From an uncultured Desulfovibrio sp. (GTDB taxonomy: Bacteria > Desulfobacterota > Desulfovibrionia > Desulfovibrionales > Desulfovibrionaceae), in NCBI GenBank assembly GCA_946490455.1, contig CAMLXE010000138.1, forward strand, positions 1 to 5,363: 5,363 nucleotides of DNA, given 5' to 3'. Positions 1 to 4,770 of the stretch are shown here, piece by piece (position 1 is the first letter of the stretch; each line of letters starts with the position of its first letter). Under the pieces are notes generated by a model. It searched no databases. It was not told where the DNA came from and worked only from the letters and a program-made list of their open reading frames with translations. Both the position numbers and the translations under genes were made by a program.

Positions 1-21
1 GCACTGAGTATTCAGTCAATG

Positions 22-44
22 CCTGTTTTCTTTCCGCAAACAGG
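22..44 (+). terminator. Hairpin, possible weak terminator of an upstream gene
   Basis: CCTGTTT (22-28) and AAACAGG (38-44) form a perfect 7-bp stem with a 9-nt loop. The bases after it (ATATTCTTGT) are T-rich but contain no clean T-run, so termination would be weak. It sits at the left edge, where the end of an upstream transcription unit would be expected. It could equally be a protein-binding dyad. Confidence 0.25.
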
Positions 45-68
45 ATATTCTTGTCGGATATTGTTTGC
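43..68. repeat. Imperfect 13-bp tandem direct repeat
   Basis: GGATATTCTTGTC (43-55) is followed directly by GGATATTGTTTGC (56-68). The two units match at 10 of 13 positions, including the first seven. They lie just upstream of the best promoter-like sequence at 77-105, where an activator or repressor site would be expected. No regulator can be named from the sequence. Confidence 0.4.
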
Positions 69-76
69 AAGTATGG

Positions 77-105
77 TTGACGCGGGAGACAACAAGAGCC
101 ATTCT
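77..105 (+). promoter_or_regulatory. Possible sigma-70-type promoter for pyrG
   Basis: TTGACG (77-82) matches the -35 consensus at five of six positions. With a 17-bp spacer, the -10 position is CATTCT (100-105), which keeps the A at position 2 and the T at position 6 but matches only three of six. A start near 111-112 would give a leader of about 150 nt containing the dyads at 149-237. This is the best of several weak candidates and is not proven. Confidence 0.3.
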
Positions 106-148
106 ATTGAGGAACAGCCTGCATTGCAAACGGAAGCCATAGTGCTGT

Positions 149-201
149 GCCCTCCGGGGTACCGGTATCCCTGCCGGTTTCCGGGGGCTTCCCGCGTTTT
201 T
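149..201 (+). terminator. Terminator-like dyad with T-run, possible pyrG attenuator
   Basis: GCCCTC (149-154) can pair with GGGGGC (183-188, one G-U pair). The stem continues through 156-159 with 179-182 and closes with ACCGG/CCGGT (161-165 with 174-178). After eight further bases there is a run of five T's (197-201). The pairing CGGG (182-185) with CCCG (191-194) would sit closer to the T-run but competes with the long stem. A third option pairs GGAAGCC (132-138) with GGCTTCC (186-192). The structure may be a terminator for an upstream transcript or a switchable attenuator of pyrG. Its distance to the T-run makes it a non-classical intrinsic terminator. Confidence 0.35.
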
Positions 202-209
202 GTATTCAT

Positions 210-237
210 CCCGATGATACGGCGGTATCCTGTCGGG
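210..237 (+). promoter_or_regulatory. Hairpin in the pyrG 5' leader
   Basis: CCCGA (210-214) pairs with TCGGG (233-237), and inside it GATAC (216-220) pairs with GTATC (225-229) over a GGCG loop. An internal asymmetric bulge (215 against 230-232) separates the two stems. No T-run follows, so it is not a terminator. It ends 13 bases before the pyrG Shine-Dalgarno and could affect mRNA stability or initiation. Confidence 0.4.
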
Positions 238-250
238 TCAATCATAACTC

Positions 251-255
251 GAGGT
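251..255 (+). promoter_or_regulatory. Ribosome binding site of pyrG
   Basis: GAGGT lies 5 bases before the ATG at 261. It decides the start: the reading frame is open upstream to at least 147, but no comparable site precedes the earlier ATG, and homologous CTP synthases begin at a short Met-x-x-x-hydrophobic stretch just before the P-loop, as this one does from 261. Confidence 0.75.
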
Positions 256-260
256 TTCTT

Positions 261-1913
261 ATGAAGACCAAGTTCATCTTCATCACCGGCGGTGTTCTCT
301 CATCCCTGGGCAAGGGACTTTCGGCCGCTTCGCTCGGCGCCCTTCTCCAGGCCCGCGGCATGACTGTGACCATCCAGAAGCTGGACCCCTATATCAACGT
401 GGATCCGGGGACCATGAATCCCTATCAGCATGGGGAAGTCTATGTGACCGACGACGGCGCCGAAACCGATCTTGATCTTGGTCATTACGAGCGTTTTCTC
501 AATGTGGCTCTTTCACAGAAGAACAACAACACATCCGGTTCCATCTACAACCGGGTCATCACCCGTGAACGCCGGGGAGACTACCTCGGCGGAACCGTAC
601 AGGTGATTCCCCACATTACGGATGAAATCAAGGCCGGCATTCTGAGCCTTGCCAGAGATACCGATGAAAGCAAGGCCCCTGACGTGGCGATCATTGAAAT
701 CGGCGGCACGGTTGGCGATATTGAAGGTCTGCCCTTCCTCGAAGCCATTCGCCAGCTGCGTTCCGATCTTGGCCGCGACAACTGCCTCTACATCCATCTG
801 ACGCTGGTTCCCTATCTGCGGACTGCCGGCGAACACAAGACCAAGCCCACGCAGCACAGCGTCAAGGAACTGCGTTCCATCGGCATTCAGCCCGACATCA
901 TTCTCTGCCGCTGCGAGGAACCTGTGCCTGCCGAACTGAAGGCCAAGATTGCCCTCTTCTGCAACGTGGACAAGGACGCCGTCTTCTCCGCCGTGGACGT
1001 GAGCAACATTTATGAGCTTCCCCTCAAGCTCTATGAGGAAGGGCTGGACCAGAAGGTTGCCATCATGCTGCGCCTTCCTGCCCGCAATGCCAAGCTCGAG
1101 GCCTGGGAACAGCTTGTCCATAATGTCAAGAATCCGCAGGGCCGGGTGACCATCGCCATCGTGGGCAAGTATGTGGAACTGAAGGAAGCCTACAAGAGCC
1201 TGCATGAGGCCCTTGTTCACGGCGGTATCGCCAACCGCGTTTCCGTGGACCTTCACTATGTGAACTCCGAAGAAGTCACTCCCGAAAACGTGGCCGAGAC
1301 CTTCAAGGGGGTGGACGGCATTCTGGTTCCCGGCGGTTTCGGCTACCGTGGCGTGGAAGGCAAGATCGAATCCATCCGCTTTGCCAGAGAAAACGGCATT
1401 CCCTTCTTCGGCATCTGCCTTGGAATGCAGTGTGCCGTCATCGAATTTGCCAGACATGTGGCCAAGATCGAAGGCGCCAACTCCGAAGAATTCAATCCGC
1501 TGACCTCGGACAAGGTCATCTACCTCATGACGGAATGGTATGACTTCCGCAAGAAGGCCGTGGAACACAGAGATTCCGACAGCGACAAGGGCGGAACCAT
1601 GCGTCTCGGCGCCTACCCCTGCGCCGTGGTTCCGGGAACACACGCCTTTGAAGCCTATGGCGAAGAGCTCATCCACGAACGGCATCGGCATCGTTACGAA
1701 TTCAACAATGCCTACCGCGACCGCCTTGCCGAAAACGGCATGGTCTTCAGCGGCGTATCGCCCGACGGCAACCTTGTTGAAATCGTCGAAATTCCGAATC
1801 ATCCCTGGTTCCTGGGCTGCCAGTTCCATCCCGAATTCCAGTCCCGTCCCATGAAGCCCCATCCGCTGTTCAAGGATTTCATCCGCGCAGCGTGTGCCTA
1901 CCGCAAGAACTGA
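261..1913 (+). CDS. pyrG: CTP synthase (glutamine-hydrolysing)
   Basis: Makes CTP from UTP using ATP and ammonia released from glutamine; cytosolic, last step of de novo pyrimidine nucleotide synthesis. The product is 550 residues, close to the E. coli enzyme (545). The N-terminal synthase domain opens with the P-loop GGVLSSLGKG (residues 10-19, K18). D72 in the DDGAETDLD stretch and E146 in EIGGTVGD are the expected Mg-ATP ligands; E146 is shifted by about six residues from E. coli E140 by a small insertion near residues 125-135. The C-terminal class I glutamine amidotransferase domain shows the nucleophile C386 in GICLGMQ and the H523/E525 pair in FHPEF, so all catalytic residues are present. 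The start is set by GAGGT at 251-255. It heads the cluster; CTP is also the cosubstrate for Kdo activation, which links it to the next genes. Confidence 0.98.
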   Translation: MKTKFIFITGGVLSSLGKGLSAASLGALLQARGMTVTIQKLDPYINVDPGTMNPYQHGEVYVTDDGAETDLDLGHYERFLNVALSQKNNNTSGSIYNRVITRERRGDYLGGTVQVIPHITDEIKAGILSLARDTDESKAPDVAIIEIGGTVGDIEGLPFLEAIRQLRSDLGRDNCLYIHLTLVPYLRTAGEHKTKPTQHSVKELRSIGIQPDIILCRCEEPVPAELKAKIALFCNVDKDAVFSAVDVSNIYELPLKLYEEGLDQKVAIMLRLPARNAKLEAWEQLVHNVKNPQGRVTIAIVGKYVELKEAYKSLHEALVHGGIANRVSVDLHYVNSEEVTPENVAETFKGVDGILVPGGFGYRGVEGKIESIRFARENGIPFFGICLGMQCAVIEFARHVAKIEGANSEEFNPLTSDKVIYLMTEWYDFRKKAVEHRDSDSDKGGTMRLGAYPCAVVPGTHAFEAYGEELIHERHRHRYEFNNAYRDRLAENGMVFSGVSPDGNLVEIVEIPNHPWFLGCQFHPEFQSRPMKPHPLFKDFIRAACAYRKN

Positions 1914-1920
1914 AAACCGT

Positions 1921-1940
1921 GCGACCGGAAATCCGGTCGC
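1921..1940 (+). promoter_or_regulatory. Perfect intergenic hairpin between pyrG and kdsA
   Basis: GCGACCGG (1921-1928) and CCGGTCGC (1933-1940) are perfect complements around an AAAT loop, giving a very stable 8-bp stem 7 bases after the pyrG stop. No T-run follows (TCCGGTTCCC), so an intrinsic terminator is unlikely. A second TCCGGT at 1941-1946 could compete for the 5' arm. Likely roles are 3'-end protection of a processed pyrG message or partial transcription attenuation; this is inference. Confidence 0.5.
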
Positions 1941-1964
1941 TCCGGTTCCCTATATGGATAGCAT

Positions 1965-2783
1965 ATGACAATGACACCGGATCAACTCTACGCACAGCTG
2001 ACACAGGCACATTTCATCCTGGCCGGTCCCTGTGTTCTGGAAAGTTTCGAGCTGGCAAGCGAAACGGCATGGGCAGTCAAGGAAGCTGCCGAACAGGCCG
2101 GTCTGTTTGCCGTTTTCAAGAGCTCCTGGGACAAGGCCAACCGAACCTCCGGCAAGGGGTTCCGCGGTCATGGACTCCGTCAGGGGCTGGAATGGCTCGC
2201 CCGCATCAAGGAAGAAACGGGACTCCCCGTCATCACGGACATTCATCTTCCCGATCAGGCACAACCTGTCGCCGAAGTCGCCGATATTCTCCAGATTCCG
2301 GCCTTTCTCTGCCGTCAGACCGATCTGCTTGTCGCCGCTGCCGAGACAGGTCGCGTGATCAATGTCAAGAAGGGGCAGTTTGTCGCTCCGTGGGACATGG
2401 GACAGGTCAAGGCCAAGATCAATGCCGCAGGCAACCAGCGTGTTCTGCTCACGGAACGGGGAAGCTCCTTCGGCTACAATAATCTGGTTGTGGACTTCCG
2501 CTCCATTCCCATCATGCAGGAACAGGGGGTTCCGGTCGTCTTTGACGCGACCCATTCCGTACAGCTCCCGGGAGGAAAGGGAACCTGCTCCGGAGGAGAC
2601 CGGAGGCATGTGCCGCATCTGGCCCGTGCGGCAGCGGCCGCAGGAGCCGACGGCATCTTCATGGAATGCCATCCGGACCCGGATCATGCCCTGTGCGATG
2701 GGCCGAACAGCTGGCCTGTGGACAGGCTTGCGGAACTCCTTCGGCAGATTGCCGCCATCTGGAGGATTCCCAATGACGTGTAA
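1965..2783 (+). CDS. kdsA: 3-deoxy-8-phosphooctulonate synthase (Kdo-8-phosphate synthase), metal-dependent class
   Basis: Condenses phosphoenolpyruvate with D-arabinose-5-phosphate to Kdo-8-phosphate, the first committed step to the Kdo of LPS; cytosolic TIM-barrel enzyme. At 272 residues it is near the usual 265-285. Family motifs are clear: AGPCVLES (20-27), FKSSWDKANR, DIH, IPAFLCRQTDLL, VNVKKGQF-like (INVKKGQF), ERGSSFGYNNLVVDFR, DATHSVQLPGG and CHPDPDHALCDGP. C23, H197, E234 and D245 match in identity and spacing the four metal ligands of the Aquifex enzyme (C11, H185, E222, D233); the metal-independent E. coli enzyme has Asn in place of the Cys. The ribosome site is weak (GGA at 1956-1958); a second ATG at 1971 is an alternative start. 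It overlaps kdsC by 11 bp. Confidence 0.97.
   Translation: MTMTPDQLYAQLTQAHFILAGPCVLESFELASETAWAVKEAAEQAGLFAVFKSSWDKANRTSGKGFRGHGLRQGLEWLARIKEETGLPVITDIHLPDQAQPVAEVADILQIPAFLCRQTDLLVAAAETGRVINVKKGQFVAPWDMGQVKAKINAAGNQRVLLTERGSSFGYNNLVVDFRSIPIMQEQGVPVVFDATHSVQLPGGKGTCSGGDRRHVPHLARAAAAAGADGIFMECHPDPDHALCDGPNSWPVDRLAELLRQIAAIWRIPNDV
2761..2765 (+). promoter_or_regulatory. Ribosome binding site of kdsC, inside kdsA
   Basis: GGAGG lies in the last codons of kdsA, 7 bases before the ATG at 2773. It is among the strongest sites in the window and fixes the kdsC start, although the frame is open much further upstream (to 2362). Confidence 0.85.
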
Positions 2784-3366
2784 TCTGCTGCAGGCCGAAG
2801 GAACCGAACTGCATCCCCGGACCAGTTCTCCTGTCAGACCTCCCGTTGAGGCTCTTGCCCGCGAAATTCGCCTCCTTGTCCTTGACGTGGACGGGGTCAT
2901 GACGGATGGAGGGCTTTATTACGACGCTTCCGGTCTGGTCATGAAGCGTTTTCACGTTCATGACGGCATCGGCATACGGCTGGCCAAGGGAGTCGGCATT
3001 GAGGTTGCCGTCATTTCCGGCATGGATGTTCCCTGTGTGGTCTCACGGCTCCGGGAGCTTGGCATTACCGAATACTACGGCGGACACGACAACAAGGCCA
3101 CCATTCTTGACGGCATCCGCAAGCGTCTCAATCTGGAATGGAAGCACATTGCCTATCTCGGCGACGACTGGGTGGACATGGCTCCCATGAGCAAGGTCGG
3201 GCTGCCTGTGGCCGTGGCCAATGCCCTGCCCGATGTGAAGGATGTGGCGCGCCTTGTCCTGAAAAGGGAAGGCGGCAATGGTGCCGTCCGCGAACTTATT
3301 GATTTCCTGCTCACCTGTCAGGGAAAAAGAGACGCCATGCTTGAGGCGTGGAAACATCTCGCATGA
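2773..3366 (+). CDS. kdsC: 3-deoxy-D-manno-octulosonate 8-phosphate phosphatase, HAD family
   Basis: Hydrolyses Kdo-8-phosphate to Kdo and phosphate, the step after KdsA; cytosolic, a HAD phosphatase without a large cap domain, tetrameric in known members. The product is 197 residues (E. coli 188). HAD motif I is LDVDGVMTDG with D38 (nucleophile) and D40; motif II is S82 in VISG; motif III Lys is K108 in HDNKA; motif IV is GDDWVDM with D131, D132 and D135. The C-terminal GGNGAVRELIDFLL stretch is typical of KdsC. About 28 poorly conserved residues precede the domain. The residue after the motif II Ser-Gly is Met (M84), where KdsC proteins usually carry Arg. The GGAGG at 2761-2765 sets the start. 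It overlaps kdsA by 11 bp and lptC by 4 bp. Its position directly behind kdsA supports the specific function over a generic HAD call. Confidence 0.93.
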   Translation: MTCNLLQAEGTELHPRTSSPVRPPVEALAREIRLLVLDVDGVMTDGGLYYDASGLVMKRFHVHDGIGIRLAKGVGIEVAVISGMDVPCVVSRLRELGITEYYGGHDNKATILDGIRKRLNLEWKHIAYLGDDWVDMAPMSKVGLPVAVANALPDVKDVARLVLKREGGNGAVRELIDFLLTCQGKRDAMLEAWKHLA

Positions 3367-4100
3367 AAAAGACCTACCTTCTGGTTGCTGCTGGCCTGAT
3401 TCTCATTCTTGCCGGAGGCGTCTATTTCTTCCACGGCGAAAAGGTTTCCCTGCTGGGAAAAGTGGCGGAACTTGCCAGGAAGGAGGGCCTTGCAAAGATT
3501 GATGCCGCCAGTACGGGAAGCGACAATCCGCTGGAGGAAGCCGCCGGTCTGGCCATCAAGGGCATCAACCTCTTTCAGGGGGATGACGGAGTCGAACTCT
3601 GGCGTCTGAAGGCAACATGGGCCCATCTGACGCGCGAAGGCGGCGATATCAATGTGGACAGGCCCGTGGTCAGGTATGCGCTGGGCGACGCTTCCGCCGC
3701 CAATCCGGATGACGACGTCCTCGACGTCAAGGCACTCAAGGGGCAAATCACCAACAATCAGCGGCATCTTTCCCTCTGGGACGATGTTGTCATCACCCGA
3801 TATGACGATACGATTACCGCGCCGCGCATGAATTATGATACGACAACCCGCACCATGACCTTTCCCGAGGGAGCCTCGCTGGAAAGCCCCACCGCTTCCG
3901 GAACCGCAGGCGTCTTTACATGGGATCTGGCGAAAAATGAAATGGTCGGAACGCAGGGCGTGAACGTCCTGCTCAAGGCTCGGGAAGACGAAAAGACGCC
4001 AGAGGCTTCTCCCTCTTCTGCGGCAGTCTCTTCCGATTCTTCGGATACGGATATGCCGGATTCCCCGGAGGCAGCCTCTTCCGCTTCTCCGGCTCGCTGA
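3363..4100 (+). CDS. lptC: LPS export protein LptC, inner-membrane anchored, with Ser/Ala-rich tail
   Basis: In the family, LptC docks on the LptB2FG transporter and passes LPS from it to LptA in the periplasm. The 245-residue product starts MKKTY and has one N-terminal membrane segment (about residues 5-23, LLVAAGLILILAGGVYFF) with two Lys in front, so the rest should face the periplasm. Residues of about 60-204 fit the LptC/OstA-like beta fold: alternating strands such as DGVELWRLKATWAHL, LDVKALKGQITN, LWDDVVITRYDDT and MTFPEGASLESP. Residues 206-245 are a low-complexity Ser/Ala/Pro/acidic tail with 11 serines, absent from the 191-residue E. coli protein. The ATG at 3363 overlaps the kdsC stop (ATGA) and gives a better N-terminus than the in-frame ATG at 3348; the ribosome site is poor, so translational coupling is likely. 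Identification rests on weakly conserved sequence plus strong context. Confidence 0.88.
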   Translation: MKKTYLLVAAGLILILAGGVYFFHGEKVSLLGKVAELARKEGLAKIDAASTGSDNPLEEAAGLAIKGINLFQGDDGVELWRLKATWAHLTREGGDINVDRPVVRYALGDASAANPDDDVLDVKALKGQITNNQRHLSLWDDVVITRYDDTITAPRMNYDTTTRTMTFPEGASLESPTASGTAGVFTWDLAKNEMVGTQGVNVLLKAREDEKTPEASPSSAAVSSDSSDTDMPDSPEAASSASPAR

Positions 4101-4101
4101 T

Positions 4102-4114
4102 CCGAAATTTTCGG
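4102..4114 (+). promoter_or_regulatory. Short hairpin after lptC
   Basis: CCGAA (4102-4106) pairs with TTCGG (4110-4114) around ATT, immediately after the lptC stop. It is short, and no T-run follows outside the stem. It may mark an mRNA processing or pausing point in the 97-bp gap before lptA. The rest of the gap (4115-4189) shows no gene and no convincing promoter. Confidence 0.25.
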
Positions 4115-4189
4115 TGCGGCGTTCCCATGCAGGAGAGCAGCTCCACCCCGGTGTCTGTCCATCATTTTGTCATACATGAAGAAAGCTCA

Positions 4190-4195
4190 AGGAAG
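4190..4195 (+). promoter_or_regulatory. Ribosome binding site of lptA
   Basis: AGGAAG precedes two candidate starts: ATG at 4198, only 2 bases after the motif, and ATG at 4204, 8 bases after it. Spacing favours 4204 (protein beginning MKHTL), which would shorten the product by two residues without affecting the signal peptide. Confidence 0.55.
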
Positions 4196-4197
4196 AT

Positions 4198-4770
4198 ATG
4201 CAGATGAAACACACTCTTGTCGCCATGACTGTATTGACATGCACGCTGTTTGCGGCTTCGGCAGTGGCGGCGCCCGTTACTCCTCCCAAACCTGCCAGGA
4301 ATGTTGAGACGCGCATCACATCGGACAAGATGACCTACCTTGCGGACAAGCAGCAGGTTGTCTTCGAATCCAACGTGCATGTGCAGCGTCCGGATTTTGA
4401 ACTCTGGTCGGCCCGTCTCACCGTTTACATGAAGCCGGCCAAAAAGGAAGAAGACAGCCAGAAGAAGAGCAGCCTGCCCTCCGGCATGGCGGCCGGTGAC
4501 GTGGACAGGATTGTCGCCGAGCAGAACGTGCGCATGAAAAGCGAAAACCGGACGGGAACCTGCAACAGAGCCACCTATACCGTGGATAACGGCGTTCTGG
4601 TCATGGACGGCGATCCGCGGCTGACCGATGGCGAAAATACCATCTCCGGCGAAGTCATTCGCTATTTCACGGAAGAAAACCGCAGCGAGGTACAGGGCGG
4701 CGCCAGGAAACGGGTGGAAGCCGTCTTTTCGAGCCCGGACAAGCCAGCCAAGGTCAAGGGAGGCCGCTGA
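4198..4770 (+). CDS. lptA: LPS transport periplasmic protein LptA (OstA-like)
   Basis: Forms the periplasmic bridge that carries LPS between LptC and the outer-membrane LptD/E. The product is 190 residues (E. coli 185). Residues 1-24 are a classical signal peptide: short basic start, hydrophobic VAMTVLTCTLFAA core, and an AVA cleavage motif at 22-24, giving a soluble mature protein; there is no lipobox. The mature part shows the OstA beta-strand pattern: ITSDKMTYLADKQQVVFESNVHVQ, a break at about residues 79-103 rich in Lys, Glu, Ser and Gly, then IVAEQNVRMKSENRTGTCNRATYTVDNGVLVM and GENTISGEVIRYF. The tail (about 170-190) is basic, as in other LptA proteins. The start may be 4204 rather than 4198, judging from the AGGAAG spacing. 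The stop overlaps the lptB start by one base (TGATG), a strong sign of coupled expression. Confidence 0.92.
   Translation: MQMKHTLVAMTVLTCTLFAASAVAAPVTPPKPARNVETRITSDKMTYLADKQQVVFESNVHVQRPDFELWSARLTVYMKPAKKEEDSQKKSSLPSGMAAGDVDRIVAEQNVRMKSENRTGTCNRATYTVDNGVLVMDGDPRLTDGENTISGEVIRYFTEENRSEVQGGARKRVEAVFSSPDKPAKVKGGR
4756..4763 (+). promoter_or_regulatory. Ribosome binding site of lptB, inside lptA
   Basis: AAGGGAGG lies within the last codons of lptA, 6 bases before the ATG at 4770. It is close to ideal in sequence and distance and fixes the lptB start. Confidence 0.85.

Larger units (their letters stand above)
1..260. other. Non-coding leader/intergenic region upstream of pyrG
   Basis: I find no credible gene here. 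The open frames on both strands lack ribosome binding sites and recognisable protein sequence. What the stretch does hold is structure: a short dyad at 3-16 (ACTGA/TCAGT), a 7-bp stem at 22-44, an imperfect 13-bp tandem repeat at 43-68, a perfect 8-nt inverted repeat (63-70 with 124-131), a terminator-like dyad with T-run at 149-201, and a hairpin at 210-237 just before the pyrG ribosome binding site. The density of repeats suggests a regulatory leader, or the 3' end of an upstream transcript followed by the pyrG promoter region. An unrecognised structured RNA is possible; I could not match it to 6S RNA, SRP RNA, tmRNA or a known riboswitch. Confidence 0.6.

Noticed and set aside
22..201. Possibility that the structured leader is 6S RNA, SRP RNA or a known riboswitch
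   Set aside because: I looked for the SRP tetraloop region and the 6S central bubble and found no convincing match; a covariance-model search would be decisive.
147..260. In-frame upstream extension of pyrG beginning at ATG 147
   Set aside because: It adds 38 residues unlike any CTP synthase N-terminus and lacks a ribosome site, while ATG 261 has GAGGT at the right distance and matches the family start.
12..264. Short open frames of 77-81 codons on both strands in the leader
   Set aside because: No ribosome sites or known protein features, and they run through the dyads of the leader; more likely non-coding.
513..1862. 449-codon open frame on the minus strand opposite pyrG
   Set aside because: It lies wholly within pyrG, whose identity is certain; the frame is open because of the codon bias of pyrG. 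No ribosome site and no recognisable protein motifs.
2362..2772. In-frame upstream extension of kdsC into kdsA
   Set aside because: It overlaps kdsA completely; GGAGG at 2761-2765 and family length support the start at 2773.
1950..2900. 316-codon open frame on the minus strand opposite kdsA and the start of kdsC
   Set aside because: Shadow of two well-identified genes; no family motifs, no ribosome site.
4176..4307. Cys-containing 43-codon frame starting MKKAQG that overlaps lptA
   Set aside because: Attractive N-terminus, but no Shine-Dalgarno before 4176 and almost all of it is lptA read in another frame.
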